DNA from: Chrysochromulina tobinii
Taxonomy: Eukaryota; Haptophyta; Prymnesiales; Chrysochromulinaceae
Direction: 5' to 3'
Length of the DNA: 60,146 nucleotides
Assembly: GCA_001275005.1 (NCBI GenBank)
Contig: JWZX01003405.1
Coordinates: forward strand, 1-60,146
Shown here: positions 32,416-41,500 of the stretch, in pieces
Position numbering within the stretch: position 1 is the stretch's first letter
How the letters are laid out: every line of letters begins with the position of its first letter
The notes under the pieces: model-generated
Told to the model about the DNA's origin: nothing
The model's database searches: none
What the model saw: only the letters and a program-made list of their open reading frames with translations
Position numbers and translations under genes: made by a program

Positions 32416-35408
32416 GCTCGGCCGCGCGCAACTCCATCAACTCGGCCCCCTCCTCGGCCGCGCGGAGCTCCGCCATGCGCTTCCTTGCCATGTGTCCGAC
32501 GACGGCGTCCCCCAGTTGAGGATGCTGCGTGAGCATGCGAGCGAGGCTCGCCCCTTGCTCGGGCTGGAGCGTCTCCATGAGCGCCGCGAGGTGCCCAGCA
32601 AGAGACGGCAGCTCTGACGGCGCGTCCCACAGCGTCGATTCGTACGAGTCACCGCAACGACTCGCTGCGGACGGCGGCGGCGGCGGCGGCGCGCGCCTCA
32701 CCGCTGCCTGCACGGTACTGGGCAGAGCACCACCATACAAGGGGGCAGCCCCCGCATGAGCCCCCGCATGGCGGGAGGCTGGCGGGCGGAGCTGCTGCGC
32801 GGAGGTGCTGAGGAGCTGGAGCGCCGTGCCGAGCGCCCGCGCCAGCGCCGAGAGGCTCGCCACGTCCGCAGCGGGCAGCCTAGGGAGCGTCGTCGCGGGC
32901 ACCACGACGAGGAGCAAGCGCGACCACAGCCGGGAGGGGTCGCGGTGGCGCAGTCGGCCGGCTGGCGCGTGCGCGCGGACGCTCGGCACGGCGCTCGGCG
33001 GTCTGTGATGGATTGGGACGAGGAGTAACGCATCGTGCAGCACCTCGAGCCCGATGAGCTCTGCCACACGGCGATGGACGGCGCGGCGCGCGAAGCCATC
33101 AGAGAGGCTCGGCACGACGCCGAGCGCTCCACTCGTGAACGCGTCGCCCAACACGCCGCTGCCGTCGCTCGCGGCGCCGGGAATCGGGATGATCCGTGCC
33201 AGCTGCGCCGCGCCGGAGCGGCCGCCGGCGCCGAGGAGAGCGAGCGCCTTGGCGCCGCCAGCGCCGCCGACGGCAGCGCCGCCGCGTCCGCCTTGTCCTG
33301 GGTCCAATGCCTCGTGCTCGAGGGCAGAGATCGGGTTGTACAAGGAGACGGACTGACCGTCCGCGCCGCGCAGCAGCAGGCGCATCGTACGGAACGCATG
33401 GGCAAAGGCAGCCGAGCTCGCGATCTCGTCGAGCTGCTTCGCCAGCGCCTCGACGCTCGCAGCGGCCGGCGGCTCGAGCAGCGACATGCTCAGTACGGCG
33501 CGCGCCTCGGCGAGCTCGGCCGCTTCAAAGGCCACTCCGGGCGCCATGTCGGGCGCTCCGTGCTGGCCCTCGGCCGCCCAACTCGGCGCGCCCGCGGCCG
33601 CGCCCTCGGCCGCGTGCATCGGCGCACCGCCCTCCACCGAGAAGCCGAGCGCCGTCGCGAGCACCATCCACTGCGTCACGAGGGACGTTGGCGTGCCCGC
33701 CACGGCGCTCAGGTCGCGCGCCGTCGCGGGCGCGGGCGCGGTCGGCGGCTCATCCAAATCGGGAGGATTCGTCACCCAGGCACTCGGCCTCGCCGGCGCG
33801 GGTGCGGGCGCGGCCGCCGTGTGCGCGCCCGCGGCGGCGCTCGCGGCGCCCAGTCGAGCATCCATCCAGATCGCCTCGATGAGCGCCTCAATGTCGAGCG
33901 CCTCAATGGCCGCGGGCAACACTCCAGAGCTCAACAGACCCATATTAGGAAATTGGCCCACGCCGGCTTTGCCAGTGTGCCTCGGTGTCCCTCCACTGGG
34001 CGCTGTGGGGTTCCCGAGGCGGCGCCGTCCCGAGCGGCGCCGTCCCGAGCGGCGCCGTCGGAGCCGCCAGCGTACCAGCGGGAGCACAAAGCGCTGTATT
34101 GAGCGCTGGAGGCTCTCGCGCGGCCTTGGGCGCCGCCTTGGGCGCGGGCGCCGACGAGGGGCGCACTGCCAAGCGGGGCGTGGGCGGCCCCGTGGGCGCC
34201 GTCGTGGGCGCGACCGGCGCATGCCGTGCGCTACTAGCGGATGATGGACGTGCCACGTGAGGGCTCGCCGTCGGAGGCGCCGTCTTGGGCGTCGTCAGCT
34301 CGGCGCCCATGTGCGCCTGCCGGCGCAGCTGACCGGCAAGCTCCGCACGCAGCTTGATCGCCGCCATCGCGCTGTACGCGCGCGCCACGACCCAGCTGGC
34401 CTCGTGCACGAGCAGCGCTCGCAACGACGCGACGTCCGCCTCCGAGGGTCCCACAGGACTGTTGGGACGTTGAGATTGCTCCCGAGATTGCTCCCGAGAT
34501 TGCTCCCGAGATTGCTCCCAGCTCGAGACCCCCGAGGGCCCGCGGGCTTGTTGCGCCGGGGGCCACGGCAGGCCCACGGCGCTCGTCGCCTCGGTCGAAA
34601 TCTCGGTCGAAATCTCCTGGGCCGCCAGCGCTGCGTGCAACACCGCCCCACTCGCCTCGACGGCACGTCGCCATGCGCTCATCGAAGTAGCCATGTGCCG
34701 GTTCACCTCAGCGCGCAAGGGCTCCGGCTTGGGCAACGGCGCCGCCTCGCCCTCGTCGCGCGCCGCGGCGCGCGCCGTAGCCAGTCGGAGCGATGCGGCC
34801 GCCATGGACGCAGCACCCGTCCGCAGCGCCTGGAGCAGCTCTCTCTCGTACTCGTCCGTCGCCATCGCGCAGAGCGTGCACGCGCGCGCGGCGCTCGGAT
34901 GCTCCTTCGAAACGGGCGTCGTCCATATGACGCTCTCGATGCGCTGCCGGGCCGCCGCGGCGATCGCAACGAGTTGCACGTCCGTGCGACTCACAGGTTC
35001 ACCTGCGGCTTCGGCAGTCAAGGTAATCGAGCCAACGGTAGAGCACGAGCGGCGAGCGCTTGCAGGCCGCCGCGCTTGTAAATCGAGCGCAAATTCCGAT
35101 GGAGGTAACGCGTTCGTGTAGAGATGCCCTGCAACGCTCTGGTGAGCAAAGCCCCCGCCGACCGCCTCCCGCCTTCCACTCGCAGGCCGCAAGCCGCGCG
35201 GTCCAGCATGCTGATGGAATGTGTCAGCCTGCAGCAGCACGTGCTTCGCTGGCGGCGGTGGTTCAACCGTGGCGCCCTGGACCAAAAATGAATGCAGCTT
35301 GTGACGGTGCGCTGCGAGAGCCAGAGGAGCAGACGACATGAAGACACGAAACTTGTAACGAAACCGTCCTTCCAAACTTACACCGCGCCGACGAGGGCGG
35401 GAGACCAT
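32372..35408 (-). CDS. Hypothetical protein of about 1000 residues, two exons with a 40-base intron proposed
   Basis: I do not recognise this protein. A first frame (ATG at 35408, stop at 33945) and a second (to 32372) join cleanly if bases 33961-33922 are removed as a GT-AG intron with a CCTAAT branch-point-like motif. The joined codons read QSR|LLPAAIEALDIEALIEA, for about 998 residues. Features: helical Ala-rich segments (EYERELLQALRTGAASMAAASLRLATARAAA), a four-fold EQSR repeat encoded by a 12-bp unit around 34472-34520, long Pro/Ala-rich disordered stretches, and later helices (AFAHAFRTMRLLLRGAD, VHRRVAELIGLEVLHDALLLVP, LSALARALGTALQLLS, SLAGHLAALMETLQPEQGASLARML). A later start at 35339 is possible. 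The start, intron and function are uncertain. Confidence 0.45.
33922..33961 (-). other. Proposed 40-base intron of the orphan gene
   Basis: Donor GC|GTGGGC, internal TTTCCTAATATG (branch-like) and acceptor CTGGAG|TG. Removal of 40 bases gives exactly the frame shift needed. It lacks the 10-bp arrays of the other introns and is very short, so a simple indel remains possible. Confidence 0.4.
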
Positions 35409-35935
35409 GCTTCCCGCTCACCTGCGGACAGGGCGCCCGAGAGACTGATGCGATGGGGGAGTTTCTGACAGCCCCCGATGAATGCGTTCCCAGGAAACGA
35501 CCGTCTCGCATGCGCGTCTCGTCTCTCGAGACCAACGAGCAAGCTCGAGACGCGGCCCCGTTCTCGCCACTCAAAAACTGGAAACTTGATCTTTTTATAA
35601 AAACCGTTTAATGATACACATGATGGGCTGCTCAGCGCGAGGGGTTTCAACCCCTTCACCGGTCCTGAGCTCCTGCCTGCAGTGCAGAACTAGCGTCCAG
35701 GTTGCCTCCGCGGTCCGCTGCCCTCCACTGCCCAGTGCAAGCAGTTGGTGAAAGGCGGCATCATTCTGCTGGACGGGCTAGCTACAGCATGTACACGAGC
35801 AGCCATTGTGGTCGGGCGCCCATGGACAGGCCTCATCATAGATACGGCCTCACAAGCACCGGCCGTCCAAGTGAGACGAGCCTGTGAAGACTGTGATTGG
35901 CGTCGTCCAGTGACCATGTTTGCCTCGTGGCGAGT
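35409..35935. other. Non-coding region: 3' UTR of the peroxiredoxin and 5' flank of the orphan gene
   Basis: About 530 bp with no supported ORF. Its right-hand half follows the peroxiredoxin stop on the minus strand and contains the SECIS candidate. An additional strong hairpin (GGGGTTTCAACCCC) lies at 35641-35654. Confidence 0.5.
35694..35775 (-). promoter_or_regulatory. Candidate SECIS element (weak)
   Basis: On the minus strand, 160-240 bases after the peroxiredoxin stop, CGTCCAG and CTGGACG form an outer helix. Inside, ATGAT on the 5' side faces GGAC on the 3' side, giving the tandem G-A quartet pattern. An imperfect helix (CCGC/GCGG with CTTTC/GGGAG) leads to unpaired AA about 14 bases after the ATGA. 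A small helix, CTGC/GCAG, caps it, as in form-2 SECIS. The 3' internal loop is long and the helix has mismatches. Confidence 0.3.
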
Positions 35936-36457
35936 CTATGCAAGCTCCGAGAGAACCTGGCCGGGAAACTCACCCTTGCCAGCTGGATTCCAGTATTTGA
36001 TCAGCATGCCCGTCTCATCGATCAGTGCGGCGATGCGAGCAGCCTTACCTGCTGAAGAGTCCGCAGCAGCACCATAAGCAACGGCCACGGCGAGCGTCGT
36101 GTCGCAGAGGAGCGGATACGTGAAGCCCTGCTCTTCAGCGAACTTTTTGTTTAGCGTCACATCGTCGTTGGAGCAGCCGACGATGGCCACATTCTTGGCC
36201 TCAAACTCCGGGAGCGCTGCCTGGAAAGCGTTCCCTTCCGCAGTTCATCCTCCGGTGCATGCGCGCGGGTAGAACCAGATCAACAACTTCTTGCCAGCAT
36301 AGTCAGCGAGCTTCAAAGTTGCGCCAGTGTGGCTTTGGCACTCAAAAGTTGGGGCCGCCGAGCCGATCGCAATTGCCATCAGAACCGCGGCCGTCGGCAC
36401 ACCGAGAGAGGAGTGGCCGCGCGAGGAGTTCTCACGTGAATGACTGTGTGATTGCAT
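35936..36457 (-). CDS. PrxQ/BCP-type peroxiredoxin with in-frame UGA at the peroxidatic site (probable selenoprotein)
   Basis: Reading through a single TGA at 36247-36245 gives 173 residues with the complete thioredoxin-fold peroxiredoxin pattern. The order is IGSAAPTFECQSHTGATLKLADYAGKKLLIWFYP, then RACTGG-UGA-TAEGNAFQAALPEFEAKNVAIVGCSNDD, then NKKFAEEQGFTYPLLCDTT and IDETGMLIKYWNPAGK. In PrxQ the motif is YPxxxTPGCTxE; here the UGA is exactly at the catalytic Cys, so selenocysteine at position 71 would be the peroxidatic residue. The usual resolving Cys five residues later is Asn; Cys67 might serve instead. No other stop or frame break is present, which argues against decay. The start may also be the Met at 36379 (MAIAIGSAAP), giving a 147-residue cytosolic form. 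It lies 43 bp below the cyclophilin stop on the same strand. Confidence 0.82.
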
Positions 36458-36500
36458 TAATTAAATTTCGGACGAAACTCTCGGCTTTTTTCCTAACAAT

Positions 36501-37454
36501 TCACGCCGACACCGGAGATCGCGCGTGCACCGCGCGCCGCTGCATCGTCCCTGCCCCGCCTTCGCTCAAGGGAGGCCTCGGTCCGGCGGCCGCTGCAGCG
36601 GCGTGTCCATAGGAGACTCCCGCTACTCCTTCGTGCACACGGACAGCCTGAGACTTTGCCATCGTACTCCACGAGGAGTTGCTCTCAATGTACTTGTTGC
36701 CCTCCGCGTAGAGCCGATCGAGGCTTGGCCCTGGTCCACCCAACTCAGAGAGTTCTCCAAAGGACGGGAATCGCAGCACCGCCTTCATGCCGACCTCGTC
36801 GATGGTGCACACGGGTACGAATAGAAAAGGGTCGAGCCGAGTATTGTTACCAGTGTTGATGAAGAGCTCGGCCGTCACGTTCCACGTCACGCCGTTCGGG
36901 TACTTGGGCGTGCTCGTACTGGAGGTGCTCATCGCCAGCGTACCAAAAGTGTTTGACAGGCCTTGCATGCCAGGCGCCGTGCAGTCGTACATCGGGTCTG
37001 GCTCGACGGCTGGCTCTGCCATGCAATACGCCATATCGGGTGGCTGTGGTTCGAGAATGGCACACTTGCTTGTCGTGTGCGTGTATTGGTACACGGAACT
37101 CACGGATGGGTCGCCGTTCGTGCCAAACTGCACAATCTTCAGACGCTCGGAGAAGATGACGCGCAAGAAGAAGTTGTCATCGTAATATCCCAGGCGAGCG
37201 AGGTTCCAGATGCGGTCCACCCACACTGGTGCGCGTGCACGCTCGCACGTTGCGGAGAATGGGCCGTACGTGGTTTCCCATCGCAGTGTGAAGACCGCCG
37301 GTGAGCGCTGTTGCATCTCATAGCAGCATGGGTCGCGCAGCGCGTCCTTGGGGGTATTTGCTTGGTGCGTCTTCGGCACAAATGGTGAACGTAAGCTCCA
37401 AGTCGTCGCGATGATGAGCAAGGAGAGGACGAAGACGGCCTTGACGCTCGACAT
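36501..37454 (-). CDS. Membrane-anchored or secreted cyclophilin-type peptidyl-prolyl isomerase, divergent
   Basis: The chosen ATG at 37454 starts a hydrophobic anchor (MSSVKAVFVLSLLIIATTWSL); an upstream ATG at 37529 is also open. The following domain has cyclophilin features: VFTLRWETTYGPFSATCERARAPVWVDRIWNLARLGYYDDNFFLRVI (the TxxGxxxxxL..aP..v.NF..L...GYYd...FhRVi pattern), KIVQFGTNGDPS, a NTFGTLAMSTSS segment, TAELFINTGNNTRLD, and FVPVCTIDEVGMKAVLRFPSFGE. The catalytic Arg after the FxxVI strand is kept (FFLRVI); other active-site residues are replaced, so isomerase activity is uncertain. Several NxT/S sites (NVT, NNT, NSS) fit a luminal location. The C-terminal 35 residues are low-complexity and may not be native. 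A role in secretory folding is inferred. Confidence 0.7.
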   Translation of the reverse strand: MSSVKAVFVLSLLIIATTWSLRSPFVPKTHQANTPKDALRDPCCYEMQQRSPAVFTLRWETTYGPFSATCERARAPVWVDRIWNLARLGYYDDNFFLRVIFSERLKIVQFGTNGDPSVSSVYQYTHTTSKCAILEPQPPDMAYCMAEPAVEPDPMYDCTAPGMQGLSNTFGTLAMSTSSTSTPKYPNGVTWNVTAELFINTGNNTRLDPFLFVPVCTIDEVGMKAVLRFPSFGELSELGGPGPSLDRLYAEGNKYIESNSSWSTMAKSQAVRVHEGVAGVSYGHAAAAAAGPRPPLSEGGAGTMQRRAVHARSPVSA

Positions 37455-37687
37455 AGTTTGCCGAATCTTACCACCAGGAATCCATCCGTTTTCAAGTTTA
37501 GAAAAGCGTGGAACAAACTCGTGTGCCATGCTGTCCACATCCCACACAACCTTGTATGCTACAGTCTAAGCGCGCCTCATCTCAATTCCGAACTCGTTTC
37601 GTCATCGTCGGGCTTCGTCATCGTCAAAAGCTTGGCGCACTTCGGCACGCTCATCTCGCCGATCGGCCTACGCCTGCCTGCGCGATC

Positions 37688-38125
37688 ATGATGCATGGCC
37701 AGTGCACATCGCCCAAAATCTACCCGACAGCTGCCATGGTCTTCGACGAATCGGACATGGAGAGCCTCGATCGCATATCGGCCGACCATCTGCAGGCGGC
37801 ACAAACTGCGACCCTTCGCCAGCGGGTCATGGAGCAAAATGCGGCACTTAACGACATGTCTGTTGAGCAGTTCATGTGCGCCACGGATTCTATGCCGTGC
37901 AGATACTTCAAGTACACGTACCCTCAGGAAGATGCTTTCGATGAAACCCTCGCTTCACGCAATCAAGATCGTATCGAGCAGGATTACATGCAAGCAGTTC
38001 GGACAGCCACGGCGACGCTGAATTCCCTCGAGGCTAAAGCAGCATCAGCGGGTCAGACCGTTGACGAGTACATGTGCGAGCACGGACTGTTGACGGACAC
38101 GCACCTGGCGCCCTGGGCAAGATGA
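37688..38125 (+). CDS. Small protein with two copies of a helical repeat
   Basis: The frame opens earlier, with ATGs at 37556 and 37688; I take 37688 (MMHGQCTSPK), giving 145 residues. The sequence contains a duplicated module: DRISADHLQAAQTATLRQRVMEQNAALNDMSVEQFMC and DRIEQDYMQAVRTATATLNSLEAKAASAGQTVDEYMC, about 65 residues apart. Each is a predicted long helix ending in (V)xxxMC. No family is recognised and no signal peptide follows the chosen start. It is divergent from the cyclophilin gene, and their 5' ends may overlap if the longer starts are used. Confidence 0.45.
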   Translation: MMHGQCTSPKIYPTAAMVFDESDMESLDRISADHLQAAQTATLRQRVMEQNAALNDMSVEQFMCATDSMPCRYFKYTYPQEDAFDETLASRNQDRIEQDYMQAVRTATATLNSLEAKAASAGQTVDEYMCEHGLLTDTHLAPWAR

Positions 38126-38599
38126 ACTTCGGTGCTTCTCTCGTTTTTACCATGTCTTGGAGAAGGGAGTAGGAATACAGGCTGGACGCCGTGCCGCGCG
38201 CGGGTGCTCGATGCGCTTCCGTCCAAGGTGCTCGTGCTGCGCAGCGGCCGCCCCACGGAGCCGTGCGTCGCACCGACCGGCGAGCTTGCCGACCGCGTCG
38301 AGCGGGTACTCGCCCGAAGGGCGACAAGGACACGCGGTGCCCCGCCCTACATTGTATTAGGAACGCCGCTTCGCGTGCCATGCTTGCGCAACTCCACCTG
38401 GAGTCTGTGCTGTGTACTTGGCTGTGTAACGGTATGCACGTGCGATGTGCCATCGTGAGTCGCTCACGACACGAGCTCGGGTTTCGTCACCTTCTTTTGC
38501 AAGTTTTCCAGAAACTGAAACGAACGTCTTCCACGGGATGACCTTGCAGTCGGCTCGGCTGCATCGGCATCCTATTGCACCCCGTCGCGACTTCGGTCG
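38126..38599. other. Intergenic region, no gene seen
   Basis: About 470 bp between two plus-strand genes, GC-rich. Frames on both strands are Arg-rich shadows. No RNA gene or hexamer is recognised. Confidence 0.5.
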
Positions 38600-41500
38600 A
38601 TGATACCTCGGCCGCCCGTAGGTCCACCGCCGGAAAGATTGATAGTGGGACCGGCACTATCCATATTAGATGGCGAATTCTACAAGCGGCGGATACTCAA
38701 TGGCGTGGACAGCAGCGTGATCCCGCCACGCCGACGGCGGAAGCTTCTGCTGAAAGGTCCGGTGCGCATGCAGGTGCATCTGGCACATTTGGAGCCGCTC
38801 GCCACTGATTCGACCACGCAGCTGCCGCCGGTTCAGCCGCCGAGGCCGATGACAGTTTCTGGCTCAACTCCTCGTCTCCACCGCAAGCTACACCGCCACC
38901 GGCCTCGCTGGTGGGTGCGCGACGTGCCCTACGGCGATGAGGCCGCGGGCGCCTCACTGCTCTCAGGGTCCGAATTCTCGCAGGTGGCGGTCGACTCTTT
39001 CTATGGTGGCAGTGAGACCATGGAGGACGAGTACCTCGATCCATTGGACGGCGGGCCGTCGAACACGACGAACACGACAAACATGACGAACACCACGCTC
39101 GGGAGCGGGCGCGGCAGCCTGAACCAGCGGCCCGCGCGAGTCATCAAGCTGCCAGCGAGCTACACGACCGTCTTCGACGGCCCGATCTACGCGAGCCGCC
39201 GGCTGATGACCAACGCGGAGCGACTGCAGTACTTGCTCACCGGAGTGCAACCGCCGGCCGCGCCGCAGCTGCAGCCGCTGCCGCCGCCGCCGCCCGTGCG
39301 TGTGGCCATGGAGGCGGCCGTCGAGGCGGCCGCGCTGCGCCAGCGTCTCTCGGAGCGCATCGAGGTTCGCGAGAGCCTCGTCGCTCAGCTGCGCATGCTT
39401 CTGCCTCTGCCCGAGGGGCCTGAGGCACGCGATGCGGCGACGCAGCGCTGGTTGCGCGACGACGTGGCGCTCAACGGCGTTCGGCTGCGTCTCGCCTCAC
39501 TGCTACGCGCCCTCCGCTCCGAGTCGGTCGCCATCTGTACCGGTATCGCCGAGTGGCGAGCGGCGATGCGACGCGGCTCGGCGGAGCTGCAACTCCTTCC
39601 TGCGCGCGAACTCCCCTTTTGTTGGCAGGGCGTCTCGTACCTGCTCAAGATGACGACCGACCTCGCCGTGCTCCCGCTGCCCCTACAACTCAACCCTCTG
39701 CTGCTCGGCTGGTTCGGGGAGCAGGTCCCGTGGCTCTTTAGCTCGGTGCACTCGCTCCAGGCGCTGCCCTTCGGACGGGCGGCGACGGAGCTCGCTTCGC
39801 TCTTCGACCCGCCACCCGACTCCGATCCCGAGTACCTCTCCGCGGTGCAGGCCGCCCAGCATATGTTGCTGGAGGAGTGCCAGCGCTGCTCGCTCACGAG
39901 CTCGAGCAGCAGCCTCGCACGCGCCGCAGCAGAGAGGGCGAAGCACGGACGGCTATCCAGCCGATGGCAGTGGGCGGCGCTTCAGGTCATCCTGTACGGG
40001 GGCGAGTGCTACTCGAAGCTGCTGCGCTACCAGCAGAGTTGTGTCGAGGCGCTGCACCTCACGGCGGCGTGCGAGCTCGTGCAGCGCGCGTACCGCAACC
40101 GGCTCGCGCGCAAGATGGTGCGCGTGCAGCGCGCGCTCGTGCAGCGCCACCGCAAGGAAATCGAGCAAAAGCAGCTGTTCGCCGTCATCAAAGTCCAGGC
40201 GATCGCGCGCGGCTTCTTCCTTCGCACCGCAAGCCAGCTGGTCATCGACGAGAAGTTTGCAGCGGAGCAGATTGCGGCTCTCACGAGCGGCGGCGGCGGC
40301 GGCGGCGACGGCGGCGGCATCATCGGTGATGATGGCCCACATCCCAACGGGCGCATAAGCCCCACTCGTAAGCCCACTGAGCGCCAGGCGCGGATTGCGA
40401 GCGAGTTGGAGGCGAATCGGGAGAGGCGCGACACTCGCCAGCGACAAATGACCGAGCGCCAGGCGCGGATTGCGAGCGAGTTGGTGGCGAATCGGGAGAG
40501 GCGCGACACTCGCCGGCGACAACAGGCCGCCACAGGCGTGATCCAGCGCAAAGCCCGCGTCACGACTGCGCGGATGGAGGTGAAACGACAACGTCGCGAG
40601 CGCGAGGAGCTCAAGGCGAGGGCCCATGAGCACCTCGAGCGCTTGCCAGCACGCGTCGCAATGGCAGTGCGTGGCCTCCTCGGACGGAAGCGCGAGCTGC
40701 GTCAGGTGCTCTGGCGGGCCTTCACGCACGCGAGCGAGGCGAGCAGCAACCGGCCGAGCCTCGTCATGCCCGAAACGGCGCTCCAAGGGAGGGGTTCGTC
40801 AGGGGACGCTGTGAACGTGAACCGGCCGAGCCTCGTCACGCCCGATACGGCGCTCCTAGGGAGGGGTTCGTCAGGGGACGCTGTGAACGTGAACGCTGAG
40901 GACGGGGAGGAGGAGGCGGACGAGGATGACAAGGACGATCCGGATGGTACCATTCATGCGCCGCTGCTGTCGCGGCTGCTCCCAGCCGCGTGCGCCGCGG
41001 ACGAGAAGCAGCGAGGGCTGGGGATCAAGATTGCCAACCGGGCTGCGGCCAGCCTCGAGGCGGCCATCGCCGGTGGGGCTGCCGGAGCTGCGCGCGGTGC
41101 CCACTCCGGCGCGTGGAGCGAGGTGGTCGTTCGTGCGACTGACGAGGCAGCGGCGGCCGCAGCGAGCATGGCCTCCCCAGCTGACGACTCCTACTGGCGC
41201 GCAAGGCCCGAGAGGATCGCCTTGGGCGGGCGGCTCTCACAGGTCGATGTGCTGACGATGCTCCGGGGTGCGCGAGTGGCAAGGGAGCGCGCAGCCCTCG
41301 CCGCCGCCCGATCCGAAATCGAAGCGGCCATGTGGGAGGCTGTGCACGAGGACGTGCCCACAGCCGAGGCCGCCGCGGCCGCGGCCGAGAAGGCAAAGGA
41401 AGCGGTGCAAGCGGCCACTGCCGCTGCGGCCGAAGTGGAGGTGAAGATCCATGCCGAGGTTGCGTTGGGCAATGAGACGGCCGGCATCAGTGCGGCGGAG

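Noticed and set aside
35936-36457. Reading the peroxiredoxin as an ordinary pseudogene
   Set aside because: Only one stop, exactly at the catalytic Cys, with no other damage. Selenocysteine is the simpler reading, pending a SECIS.
40378-40893. Regular repeats considered as a CRISPR-like array
   Set aside because: They are two-copy tandem coding duplications in frame, with no spacers, in a eukaryotic gene.
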